Shown piece by piece: positions 1 through 7,497 of a stretch of 64,000 bases of DNA. A model generated the notes under the pieces. The model saw only the letters and a program-made list of their open reading frames with translations. It had not been told where the DNA came from and did not search any database. Every line of letters begins with the position of its first letter. Within the stretch, counting starts at the first letter, position 1. The stretch lies in contig NZ_JASITE010000008.1 of assembly GCF_030767025.1 (NCBI RefSeq), positions 1-64,000 on the forward strand. The letters are read 5' to 3'. Source of the DNA: Nocardia sp. CC227C (GTDB taxonomy: Bacteria; Actinomycetota; Actinomycetes; Mycobacteriales; Mycobacteriaceae). Both the position numbers and the translations under genes were made by a program.

Positions 1-316
1 CGGGCTTGGGCGCGGGGGTCTGCGCCGGGCTGGGACGGGGGCCGGGGCGCGGTCCTCCGGCGGCCGGGGCGGACGGCTTGGCAGCCGGACGCGGGGCCTG
101 GGAGGGACCGGGCTTGGTGGCGCCCTTACCGGCGTTGCCGTTCGCGGGGGCGTTCTTCGACGCGAACGACTCGCGCAGGCGGCGTGCGACGGGTGCCTCC
201 ACCGTCGATGACGCCGACTTCACGAACTCGCCCTGCTCCTTGAGCGTTGCGAGTAGTTCCTTGCTCGTGACACCGAGTTCTTTCGCCAACTCGTGCACGC
301 GGGCCTTGCCTGCCAC
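1..316 (-). CDS. infB: Translation initiation factor IF-2, N-terminal part (runs off left edge)
   Basis: IF-2 is the GTPase that brings initiator fMet-tRNA to the 30S ribosome. Only about 105 N-terminal residues are present. The protein begins (M)AGKARVHELAKELGVTSKE, the IF2_N helical subdomain, and continues into the Pro/Ala/Gly-rich disordered linker typical of actinobacterial IF-2. The GTPase domain lies beyond the left edge. The start is GTG, with a GTGAGGAG-like ribosome binding site just upstream. It is the last visible gene of the rimP-nusA-ylxR-infB operon. Identification rests on the N-terminal motif and on the operon order. Confidence 0.93.
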   Translation of the reverse strand, partial: MAGKARVHELAKELGVTSKELLATLKEQGEFVKSASSTVEAPVARRLRESFASKNAPANGNAGKGATKPGPSQAPRPAAKPSAPAAGGPRPGPRPSPAQTPAPKP

Positions 317-431
317 TGCTCTCCTCACTGAGAGGTCGAGCGTGGCACCCATCCGTCGTTAGGTGATGGGGAACCCGCACGACCTCCGGTTATTTCCGAT
401 GGCCGATCATCGCTGGGACTTCACGGTGTGC

Positions 432-830
432 TCATGAGTGCTCGTGCCTGTTCTCTACGTACTGCTCCAGGGCTGAGATATCCAGATTTCCGGACACTCG
501 TAGTGCTCTGCCGAATGCTCGGCGCCGAACTGCCGTGCTCAGACAGGCCGAAAGGGGGTGCAACCAGGCACCCCGTCCGGGAAGTCTGCGCCGCGGATCG
601 GGAACGACCGCAGCCGAATGCTCTCCATCCACATCCTGCGCCACGACCCGCAACAGATCGGCGGCCAGCTCGCGTTTCCGGCATCCCACACATGTCCGCA
701 CGGGTGCCGGTCGTTGATCCCGGACCCGCGCGGAGTGCGAAGTAGCCGAAGACTCGCGCTGAGCCTGCGTCAACTCTACCTCCACCGTGTCCCGATCTCC
801 GCATCCGTCCTTCTCGGAAGTTACCAACAT
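432..830 (-). CDS. ylxR: YlxR-family (DUF448) nucleic-acid-binding protein
   Basis: Small basic protein of the YlxR family, found between nusA and infB in many bacteria and thought to bind RNA or nucleoid DNA. The family signature VRTCVGCRKRELAADLLRVV is present near residues 44-63, followed by RGAWLHP and a C-terminal RRAFGRALRVSG segment. The product is 132 residues from the ATG used here. Homologues are nearer 95-100 residues, so translation may begin at a later codon; the first 35 or so residues are poorly conserved in style. It lies 65 bases after nusA and 115 bases before infB on the same strand. Confidence 0.85.
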   Translation of the reverse strand: MLVTSEKDGCGDRDTVEVELTQAQRESSATSHSARVRDQRPAPVRTCVGCRKRELAADLLRVVAQDVDGEHSAAVVPDPRRRLPGRGAWLHPLSACLSTAVRRRAFGRALRVSGNLDISALEQYVENRHEHS

Positions 831-895
831 GTCATCCGGAAGGTCTGTTCCGCGAATCTCTGCGCTGGTGAGAGCCTATTCGCGGGACATTGTGA

Positions 896-1927
896 TCACC
901 CTCGGTGATGCGCCTCCGTACGGGGTGCGCCCGCCGCATCCGGGGCGGCGTCACTGCGGATGTCGATGCGCCAGCCGGTCAGGCGGGCGGCCAGGCGGGC
1001 GTTCTGCCCCTCCTTGCCGATCGCCAGTGACAGCTGGAAGTCCGGCACCACCACGCGGGCGGCACGGGCGTCGGGGTCGACGATCGTGACGGAGACAACC
1101 TTCGACGGCGACAGCGCATTCCCGACGAAGGCCGCCGGATCGTCGGCGTAGTCGATGATGTCGATCTTCTCGCCCGCCAGCTCGCTCATCACATTGCGCA
1201 CACGCTGACCCATCGGGCCGATGCACGCGCCCTTGGCGTTGACGCCGGACACGGTGGAGCGCACCGCGATCTTGGAGCGGTGTCCGGCCTCGCGGGCCAC
1301 CGCCACGATCTCGACCGAGCCGTCGGCGATCTCGGGCACCTCGAGGGCGAACAACCGGCGAACGAGGTTCGGGTGGGTGCGCGAGAGGGTGATCTGCGGG
1401 CCGCGCGGGCCGCGGGAGACGCCGACCACGTAGCACTTGATGCGATCGCCGTGCTCATAGGTCTCACCGGGCACCTGCTCGGCGGGCGGGATGAGCCCCT
1501 CCGCGCCGTGCGCCTCGCTGCCGATGCGCACCACCACGGTGCCGCGGGCGTTCATCCGGGCGTCGCGCTGCACGACACCGCCGACGATATCGCCCTCGTG
1601 CGTGGAGAACTCACCGAAGGACTTCTCGTTCTCGGCGTCGCGCAACCGCTGCAACACGACCTGGCGGGCGGTGGTGGCGGCGATGCGGCCGAAGCCCTCG
1701 GGGGTGTCGTCCCATTCGGAGACGACATTGCCGTCGGCGTCCAGTTCGCGCGCCATCACCCGCACCACACCGGTCTTGGGGTTGATGTCGATGCGGGCGT
1801 TGGGCTGGTGGCCCTCGGTGTGCCGGTAGGCGGTGAGCAACGCGGACTCGATCGCGGAGATCACCGTCTCCATCGAGATTCCCTTGTCGGCGACAATCGC
1901 GCGCAGGGCTTCGATTTCGATGTTCAT
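896..1927 (-). CDS. nusA: Transcription termination/antitermination factor NusA
   Basis: NusA binds RNA polymerase and nascent RNA and modulates pausing, termination and antitermination. The 343-residue product has the N-terminal RNAP-binding domain (MNIEIEALRAIVADKGISMETVISAIESAL), an S1 domain around residues 110-180, and two KH domains, the second with AIGKEGQNARLAARLTGWRIDI near residues 303-324. It lacks the C-terminal acidic repeats of the E. coli protein, as is normal for actinobacteria. The ATG overlaps the rimP stop codon by four bases (ATGA), implying translational coupling. Confidence 0.97.
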   Translation of the reverse strand: MNIEIEALRAIVADKGISMETVISAIESALLTAYRHTEGHQPNARIDINPKTGVVRVMARELDADGNVVSEWDDTPEGFGRIAATTARQVVLQRLRDAENEKSFGEFSTHEGDIVGGVVQRDARMNARGTVVVRIGSEAHGAEGLIPPAEQVPGETYEHGDRIKCYVVGVSRGPRGPQITLSRTHPNLVRRLFALEVPEIADGSVEIVAVAREAGHRSKIAVRSTVSGVNAKGACIGPMGQRVRNVMSELAGEKIDIIDYADDPAAFVGNALSPSKVVSVTIVDPDARAARVVVPDFQLSLAIGKEGQNARLAARLTGWRIDIRSDAAPDAAGAPRTEAHHRG

Positions 1928-2556
1928 TCCACGATCCCTTCGGTCGGTGAAGCGGACGCTGCCACTGCTGTCTCTTCGGATACTTCGGGTACCTCCTGGG
2001 CACCGGGCTGGGGACGACCCGGTGCGACTCCCCCCGCCAATTCCAGCTCGGCCGCGCCGGGTGGATTGAACTCCACCTGCACGACGGCCGTCTCGATATC
2101 GGCCAACGGCACCGTCACCCGGTGCGGGTTCCGCCTGCCGCCGAGCACCAGGGCCACGTCGGTCTCGGTCTCGGTCACGGCCCCGACGCGGGCCTCGAAC
2201 TTCGGCTTGCCCTCCGGTGATTCGGTGCCGGGGCGCATTGTGACGGCGACTTTTCGTCCCCGGGCCCGCCGCCAGTGGCGGGGCGCGGTGAGGGGGCGGT
2301 CGACGCCGGGTGTGGTGACCTCCAGGAGATAGGGGGTTTCTCCGAAGTCACCGGCCTCGTCGAGCAGCGCCGAGAGTTCCGAACTCAGCTCCGCCACGGC
2401 GTCCAGATCGGTGGGGCCGTCGCTGTCGACGATCACCTTGATCTTCGCCTGCTCTGTGCCCGCAGCCGCGATCTCGACGCCTTCGAGGTCGAATCCTCGG
2501 CGTTCGACGGGCTCAGCAACTAGCTGGCTCACCCTTTCCTCGGTCGGCATCGGCAT
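1924..2556 (-). CDS. rimP: Ribosome maturation factor RimP
   Basis: RimP assists maturation of the 30S ribosomal subunit. The chosen start gives 210 residues beginning MPMPTEERVSQLVAEPVERRGFDLEGVEI. It contains the family motifs VDSDGPTDLDAVAELSSELSALLDE and YLLEVTTPGVDRPLTAPRHWRRARGR, ending in an acidic/Ala-rich tail. An upstream in-frame extension exists but has no RimP similarity. It is the first gene of the rimP-nusA-ylxR-infB operon, so the operon promoter should lie between here and the divergent lipoprotein gene. Confidence 0.95.
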   Translation of the reverse strand: MPMPTEERVSQLVAEPVERRGFDLEGVEIAAAGTEQAKIKVIVDSDGPTDLDAVAELSSELSALLDEAGDFGETPYLLEVTTPGVDRPLTAPRHWRRARGRKVAVTMRPGTESPEGKPKFEARVGAVTETETDVALVLGGRRNPHRVTVPLADIETAVVQVEFNPPGAAELELAGGVAPGRPQPGAQEVPEVSEETAVAASASPTEGIVE

Positions 2557-2865
2557 GTGGGGCGGCTCCTGGTTCAGTTGTGGCGGGTTGAGTTGTCGGT
2601 ATCGATACAGGTGGGGCCGGTATCGAACGGGTAGAGCGGTGTCGGCGGGCAGCCACGGCGAAATACCCTGCCAAAGGTCTAGCGTAACGCGCTGAAAGAG
2701 TGTAAAGGACCAGCCAACGGCCCCGGCTTTCGCCTCGTCGCACCGGCCGCACCGTCGGCGTGTCCATTGCGACGCGCCCGGTGGGGGCCGATATCGATCG
2801 AGATCACAGCCTATCCGAGGGGACTGGCGGCGCGGGTCCGCTCGGCGGACTGGCACCATGGATCC
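2557..2865. promoter_or_regulatory. Divergent intergenic region between rimP and the lipoprotein gene
   Basis: This 309-base gap separates two divergent operons and must hold both promoters. Its only clear structure is a perfect 10-base palindrome GTATCGATAC at 2599-2608. A related GGTATCGAAC follows at about 2619, which could be a degenerate second half-site. No gene is visible in it. Long actinobacterial leaders ahead of rimP-nusA are plausible, but I could not define promoter elements with confidence. Confidence 0.35.
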
Positions 2866-3432
2866 GTGCCCAGCAGCCTCCGCCGACATGCGGCCGATCT
2901 CACGGTCCACGCCGACCGCTCGACACCGTGTCCCAGCTCACCGTCGTTCACCCTGGACCGCCGCGGCCTGCTACGGCTGGCCGGTGGCGGCGCGCTCGCG
3001 GCCGCCGCGGTGGGCGTGGTCGCGGGATGCGCGCAGGATGCCCCGGTCGCACCCGATCCGCTTGTGGCCCAGGAGACCTCGGCCCGCGCCGACGCGGTGG
3101 CCGCCACCGCTGCCATCGCGGCGCTGCCCGAGCGGGCCGCGGCACTGCACGCCGTCGCGGAGCAGCGCACCGCGCACGCCGATGCGCTGCGTACCGAGAT
3201 CGACCGTGTCGTAGGCGTTTACGGCGACGGCACCACGCCCGCGCACCGCACGCCGCCGGTCACCCCCACCGCCCCGGCGACCCCGCCCGCGCTCACCGAG
3301 CTGCGCACCGCGCTCACCGACTCACAGCGCTCCGCCGCCGAGTTGGCGGCCACGCTGTCCGGGTATCGCGCCGCCCTGCTCGCCTCCATCAGCGCCGCCT
3401 GCGCCACCCACGCGGGGGTCCTGCTCGCATGA
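2866..3432 (+). CDS. Probable Tat-exported Ala-rich lipoprotein
   Basis: The 188-residue product has a twin-arginine-type signal (DRRGLLRLAGGG, Arg32-Arg33), a hydrophobic stretch, and a lipobox VAGC with the lipidated cysteine at about residue 55. The mature part is Ala-rich and probably alpha-helical. It contains a DUF4439-like antiparallel helical pattern and a Pro/Thr-rich loop (TPPVTPTAPATPP). The start is GTG at 2866. Its stop overlaps the ATG of the next gene (ATGA), so the two are coupled. In mycobacteria a similar pair sits divergent to rimP-nusA (recalled as Rv2843/Rv2844). The molecular function is unknown. Confidence 0.8.
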   Translation: MPSSLRRHAADLTVHADRSTPCPSSPSFTLDRRGLLRLAGGGALAAAAVGVVAGCAQDAPVAPDPLVAQETSARADAVAATAAIAALPERAAALHAVAEQRTAHADALRTEIDRVVGVYGDGTTPAHRTPPVTPTAPATPPALTELRTALTDSQRSAAELAATLSGYRAALLASISAACATHAGVLLA

Positions 3433-3860
3433 CCACCGCCGACCAGCAGGCGCTCACCACCGCGTTGAGCGCCGAGTACGCCGCCGTCTACGCCTACGGC
3501 GTCATCGCCGCCTACGCCAATCCCGAACGACTCCAGGTGGTTTCGGAGTTCACCGCCGCGCATCGCGCCCGCCGCGACGCCACGGTGGAACTCCTGAAGT
3601 CCCTGGGCGCACCCGTCCCCGCACCGGCCGCCGCCTACACCGCCCCCTTCCCGGTCGACGATCCGATCCCGGCCGCGAACTTCGCCGTGGCCGTCGAATC
3701 CGACGCCGCCGCGGCGTGGCGCTCGGTGGTGGAACGCGCCGCCACCGAGGATCTGCGCCGCACCGGTATCGAGGCGCTCACCGAGACGGCGGTGCGGCTG
3801 GCGACCTGGCAGGCGATACTGGGCACCGATCCGGCCACCGTCGCCTTCCCGGGCCAGTAG
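3429..3860 (+). CDS. DUF4439 ferritin-like domain protein
   Basis: The 143-residue product is almost entirely helical and carries the DUF4439/ferritin-like pattern: LSAEYAAVYAYGVIAAY (first Glu/Tyr helix), FTAAHRARRDATVELLKSLG, and a late helix LRRTGIEALTETAVRLATWQAILG. Glu, His and Asp positions suit a ferritin-like four-helix bundle, but I cannot prove metal binding. It is translated with the upstream lipoprotein through a four-base overlap, suggesting the two proteins interact or share a role at the cell envelope. Confidence 0.8.
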   Translation: MTTADQQALTTALSAEYAAVYAYGVIAAYANPERLQVVSEFTAAHRARRDATVELLKSLGAPVPAPAAAYTAPFPVDDPIPAANFAVAVESDAAAAWRSVVERAATEDLRRTGIEALTETAVRLATWQAILGTDPATVAFPGQ

Positions 3861-4001
3861 ACGGCCGCCTCCATCCAGCCCGCCGGTCGAGCGACCGGAT
3901 CTTCCGAAGTTTATGACCTACTCCGACGCCATCTCCTTCGACTTCCCGTTCCCCATCGACATTCCGTGGTCCGAACTCGAGTCCTGAACGCAGCCCGCTA
4001 C

Positions 4002-4020
4002 GTGTTCAGGTATTGAACAC
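4002..4020. promoter_or_regulatory. Palindromic operator-like site upstream of the membrane-anchored binding protein
   Basis: Perfect 7-base inverted repeat GTGTTCA-ggtat-TGAACAC, about 110 bases before the next start codon. An overlapping CAGGT/ACCTG pair shares the same centre region. The spacing suits a dimeric regulator. The regulator is not known. Confidence 0.35.
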
Positions 4021-4130
4021 CTGTGTGTCGCTGGATGTTTCACGGGTTCGGGTAGACAGCTTCGGAACGTGTCGGTGGGTGTATCCGGCTGGCGCGCGGA
4101 TGATCTGGTGCGAGGCTGAGGAGATAGCCG

Positions 4131-5690
4131 GTGACGGTCGAAACCCCCCGAGTTACTGCCCGCGAGGAGAAGGCGCTGGCGCAGATGCGGGAGCGGCTGG
4201 TGGATGCCTACGGGCAGGCGCATTCGGTGGAGCGCGTCGAATCCGCGGTGGGGGAGGCGAGGAAGCGGTTCGAGGGGCGCAAGATTCGGGAGTTCGTACC
4301 GATTCTGGTGGAGCGGATCGTGCGACGGGAGCTGGAAACCGGCCACGGGGTGGACGCCCCGGGGCAGATGGTCGCCCACACCGGCGCGGCGAACGAGGCA
4401 CGCGCGGCGGGGAACGAACCACGCGCGGTCGCGAACGAAACGGGCGCGGGGGCGAACGAAACAGGTGCGACGACAAGCGAAACAGGCACGGGGGCGGGTA
4501 CGCCGCGCCACGCGCGGACCGGGGCGGGCGAGACCGGAGCCGCCGGAGCCGTGGGGGCGCAGCGGCAGGTCGCGCAGCGAGTGCGGGCCGTGAACGTGCG
4601 CGACAGGCGGGTACTGGCGGCCACGGCCGTCGCGGTGGTGGCCGTCGCCGCCGTCGCGGTGACGGCCGGGGGCGACGGGTCGGAGTCCGGGCCGGTGACG
4701 CCCGCTCCGGCGAACCTCACCACCGTGCGGGGTGTGATCGGGTCCGAGAAGGCGGCGTTCTTCGGTGATCCCCGTGTGATCGAGACGCTGGCGGGCCACG
4801 GCCTGACGGTGGAGGTGGACCCGGCGGGGTCGCGGCAGATCGCCACCTCGGTCGACCTGGCGGACTACGACTTCGCGTTCCCGTCGAGTTCCGTAGCGGC
4901 GGAGCGCATTCAACGACAGGTGGGGGTGAGCGCGAAGTACACGCCGTTCTCCTCCCCCATGATCGTCGCGACCTTCCGGCCGATCGTGGAACTGCTCACG
5001 GCTGCGGGTGCGGTGCGGCCCGGGCCGACGCCGGTGCTGGATATGGCGAAGTACCTGGACCTGGTCGAGCGGGGCACGCAGTGGGACCAGTTGCCGGGCA
5101 ATACCGCCTATCCGGTGCGCAAGCACATGCTGATCTCCACCACCGATCCGCGCACCTCCAACTCCGCCGCCATGTACCTGGCGGTGGCATCCCATGTGGC
5201 GAACGAACATTCGGTGGTGCGCGGGGCCGTGGCCGAGCAGCACGCGCTCTCTCGGGTGGCCCGGCTGTTCACCCGGCAGGGCTACACCGAGAACAGCAGT
5301 GACGGCCCCTTCCGGGAGTACCTGTCGACCGGGATGGGCACCACGCCACTGGTGTGGGCCTACGAGGCCCAGTACGTCGAGGCGGCGGTGCGGGGGGAGC
5401 TGAAGCCGGACATGGTCATGCTGTACCCCTCGCCGACAGTGGTGTCGCACCACACGGTGGTGCCGCTCACCGACCACGGCGATCGCCTCGGCGCCCTGCT
5501 GTCCACCGATCCGGAACTGCAGCGGCTCGCCGCCGAGTACGGTTTCCGCACCGGCGACGCGGCACTGTTCACGGAGGTCGCCGAGCGCGGCCGGGTGCCG
5601 GTCACCGCGAACCTCATCGACGTGGCTGATCCGCCCAGCTACGAGACGCTGGAGCGACTGCTCGACGGAGTCGCCGAGTCGTACAACTGA
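4131..5690 (+). CDS. Membrane-anchored protein: helical-bundle domain, TM segment, extracellular solute-binding-like domain
   Basis: 519 residues. Residues ~8-65 (EEKALAQMRERLVDAYGQAHSVERVESAVGEARKRFEGRKIREFVPILVERIVRREL) form the three-helix-bundle segment found at the start of some actinobacterial proteins. Residues ~85-130 are a low-complexity linker of NE-T/GAG repeats. A single TM helix follows (RRVLAATAVAVVAVAAVAVTA, ~162-183). The rest is a large extracellular domain with the look of a type 2 periplasmic binding fold (VRGVIGSEKAAFFGDPRV, then DYDFAFPSSSVAAERI and TDPRTSNSAAMYLAVASH). This predicts a cytoplasmic helical domain tethered to an outside ligand sensor. It stands alone between an operator-like palindrome and a repeat array. 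The ligand is unknown. Confidence 0.7.
   Translation: MTVETPRVTAREEKALAQMRERLVDAYGQAHSVERVESAVGEARKRFEGRKIREFVPILVERIVRRELETGHGVDAPGQMVAHTGAANEARAAGNEPRAVANETGAGANETGATTSETGTGAGTPRHARTGAGETGAAGAVGAQRQVAQRVRAVNVRDRRVLAATAVAVVAVAAVAVTAGGDGSESGPVTPAPANLTTVRGVIGSEKAAFFGDPRVIETLAGHGLTVEVDPAGSRQIATSVDLADYDFAFPSSSVAAERIQRQVGVSAKYTPFSSPMIVATFRPIVELLTAAGAVRPGPTPVLDMAKYLDLVERGTQWDQLPGNTAYPVRKHMLISTTDPRTSNSAAMYLAVASHVANEHSVVRGAVAEQHALSRVARLFTRQGYTENSSDGPFREYLSTGMGTTPLVWAYEAQYVEAAVRGELKPDMVMLYPSPTVVSHHTVVPLTDHGDRLGALLSTDPELQRLAAEYGFRTGDAALFTEVAERGRVPVTANLIDVADPPSYETLERLLDGVAESYN
4384..4500 (+). repeat. Degenerate in-frame tandem repeat in the linker of the binding-like protein
   Basis: About five imperfect units of 18-24 bases with a shared gcgaacgaa.c.ggcgcgggg pattern. 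They encode NEARAAG, NEPRAVA, NETGAGA, NETGATT and SETGTGA. Copy number change here would lengthen or shorten the juxtamembrane linker without changing frame only if units are multiples of three. Confidence 0.6.
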
Positions 5691-5817
5691 GTCCCGAGGC
5701 ACGCCCAGCCGCTGAGCCCCGACACACGCTCGGCCACTGAGTTGCGACGCACGCCCGGCCACCAAGTTGCGAGGCACGCCCGGCCACCGAGTCCTGGGCA
5801 CGCCCGGCCACGATTCC
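5684..5817 (+). repeat. 25-bp tandem repeat array starting on the stop codon
   Basis: About four 24-25-base units (5700-5724, 5725-5749, 5750-5774, 5775-5798) plus a partial unit to 5817, with consensus CACGCCCGGCCACYGAGTTGCGAGG. A half unit at 5684-5699 (CAACTGAGTCCCGAGG) contains the stop codon of the upstream gene, so the array grew from the gene end. There is no coding potential. Function is unknown. Confidence 0.8.
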
Positions 5818-5870
5818 GAAACAGGCTCCGCTGCACCTCCGGATTCGACGACCCGGGTCCGCATCCGACC

Positions 5871-5924
5871 GGGCTCGACAACGCGATCGGGCTCGACGAC
5901 CCGACCCGGCTCGACGACCCGACC
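5871..5924 (+). repeat. 18-bp tandem repeat, three copies
   Basis: Three units of 18 bases (5871-5888, 5889-5906, 5907-5924) with consensus GGGCTCGACGACCCGACC, in the 520-base gap between the binding-like protein and the TetR gene. The rest of the gap (5818-6141) shows no gene. Confidence 0.75.
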
Positions 5925-6141
5925 GGGCCGATGCGACTGAGTTCGACAACGCGGCAGCTCTCTGCCGAGCTGCCGCGATCGAGGGCGCAGACAATCTGCC
6001 GCACAGCGGAATTCGCGCGGTCGCCGGGCACGAGCGCTATCGCGTCGGGCACCGATCGTGCCCCGCGCGACATGCGCGTGCGGGCTCGACGATCCATGCG
6101 CGCCTGGACCGATCACCCCTACCGGAGTACATTTAGGTCAT

Positions 6142-6163
6142 TCGTACAGGGCAGTCGTACAGG
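6142..6163 (+). promoter_or_regulatory. Direct repeat upstream of the TetR gene
   Basis: Two copies of TCGTACAGG (6142-6150 and 6155-6163) separated by four bases, 48 bases before the TetR start. A GTAC also occurs at 6127-6130. A 13-base centre-to-centre repeat in this position is a candidate autoregulatory site. No palindrome of normal TetR type was seen. Confidence 0.35.
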
Positions 6164-6210
6164 CAAATGCCGACATGGCTGGCCACAGCGGTTACCGAGA
6201 GGTGCGGCAC

Positions 6211-6828
6211 ATGGTTTCACCAGCGGCGATGCGCGGGCACGAAGTGCGGGAGCGATTGCGGCGGACGGCGGTCACGCTCATCCCCGAACGTGGGTGGACC
6301 GCGGTGAGCACCCGGGTGCTGGCCGAACGCGCCGGAGTGAACCCCAGCGTCGTGCACTATCACTACTCGTCGCTGCAAGCGCTGCTGACCGAAGCGGTGA
6401 CCGGGGAGCTGCGGGCGGCCACCGCTCGCATGACGGCTCTGCTCGACGGCGCCGCCACCCCCACCGACGCCGTGGACGCCCTGCTGGCGATCACCGCCAC
6501 CTACACCGACGACAATCCGGCCACCCTGCTCTTCACCGAGACCGCCCTGGCCGCCACCCGGGACGCGAGCCTGCGCGCGGCCGTGGCGGCGGTACTGGAC
6601 GAATTCGTGACCCGGCTCGGCGACTGGTTCGCCGAGCACGGCGTCGCCGACCCGCACCGCGCCGCGGCGGCGGTCATGGCGGCCGTCGACGGCTTGGTCA
6701 TCCACCGCGCACTGCGGCTGCGTCACACCGGCGATTCGATCGCGGCCGTGCTGCACGGGCTTGTCGCATCGCCATCGCCCCCCGCACCGCCCTGCTCTCC
6801 CCACACGCCGAATCCGCAGGCGCAGTAG
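6211..6828 (+). CDS. TetR/AcrR-family transcriptional regulator
   Basis: 205 residues. The N-terminal HTH is clear: VRERLRRTAVTLIPERGWTAVSTRVLAERAGVNPSVVHYHYSSLQALLTEAV (~8-60), with the recognition helix NPSVVHYHY. The remainder is the helical ligand/dimer domain ending in a Pro-rich tail. I chose ATG 6211 because GAGAGG lies 8 bases upstream; in-frame upstream codons lack this. It is followed after 98 bases by a deazaflavin-dependent nitroreductase-like gene on the same strand, which is its most likely target along with itself. Confidence 0.88.
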   Translation: MVSPAAMRGHEVRERLRRTAVTLIPERGWTAVSTRVLAERAGVNPSVVHYHYSSLQALLTEAVTGELRAATARMTALLDGAATPTDAVDALLAITATYTDDNPATLLFTETALAATRDASLRAAVAAVLDEFVTRLGDWFAEHGVADPHRAAAAVMAAVDGLVIHRALRLRHTGDSIAAVLHGLVASPSPPAPPCSPHTPNPQAQ

Positions 6829-6926
6829 CCATTCCGGTGTTCCGCCGGGCATCGCGGCGCAAAACCGCCCATCGACAATCGCAATGCCGACGGCCGTGGA
6901 GCCGTCGGCGACGGAAGGAGTATCCC

Positions 6927-7409
6927 GTGGATATCGTGAAGAACATCGGCCCGCCGACCGGCCTGAAGCGCTGGTTCTTCCGGCTGCCGATCCACTTCTA
7001 CCACTGGCATCTCGGCTGGCTCCTCGGCGGCCGCATGATGCTGCTGCACCACACCGGCCGCAAGAGCGGCAAACCCCGCGAGGTGGTGCTGGAGGTCGTG
7101 CACCACGACCCGGCGGACGACAGCTACATCGTGGCCTCCGGCTGGGGCCCCACCGCCGCGTGGTACCGCAATCTGCGGCAGACCCCGGACGTCACCATCC
7201 AGGTGGGACGGCGCACCATCCCGGTCACGGCCGAATTCGTGCCGCAGCGGGAAGGCGCGGACGTGTTCGCCCGCTACGCCGTCGAACACCGCCGCGCCGC
7301 GGAGAAACTGCTCCCCCGGCTGATGGGTTACCAGGTCGACGGCTCGCCGGCCGACTTCCGCGCCGTCGGCGAACGCATCCCCTTCGTGCGGTTCGTACCG
7401 CGCGGCTGA
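6927..7409 (+). CDS. Deazaflavin (F420)-dependent nitroreductase-like protein (Ddn/FDOR family)
   Basis: 160 residues. The family pattern is present: LLGGRMMLLHHTGRKSGKPREVVLEVV, DSYIVASGWGPTAAWYRNLRQTPDVTIQVG and a C-terminal PFVRFVPRG. Ddn-type proteins use the deazaflavin F420 to reduce quinones, nitro compounds or unsaturated ring substrates, and many are membrane-associated. The start is GTG 6927 with GGAAGGAG six bases upstream. It lies downstream of the TetR gene and is probably regulated by it. The native substrate is unknown. Confidence 0.87.
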   Translation: MDIVKNIGPPTGLKRWFFRLPIHFYHWHLGWLLGGRMMLLHHTGRKSGKPREVVLEVVHHDPADDSYIVASGWGPTAAWYRNLRQTPDVTIQVGRRTIPVTAEFVPQREGADVFARYAVEHRRAAEKLLPRLMGYQVDGSPADFRAVGERIPFVRFVPRG

Positions 7410-7497
7410 GACTCGGCGGCCGTGGTCTCGTCGCGACCATGCCGAGCGGTTCCGCGGAGCGGATGCGGGCCGCACGAGCCCGGTCGGCCGCCCGAAC

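Noticed and set aside
3918..6116. 732-codon minus-strand frame across the binding-like protein
   Set aside because: Antisense shadow. The plus-strand gene has a TM segment, helical domain and binding fold in order.
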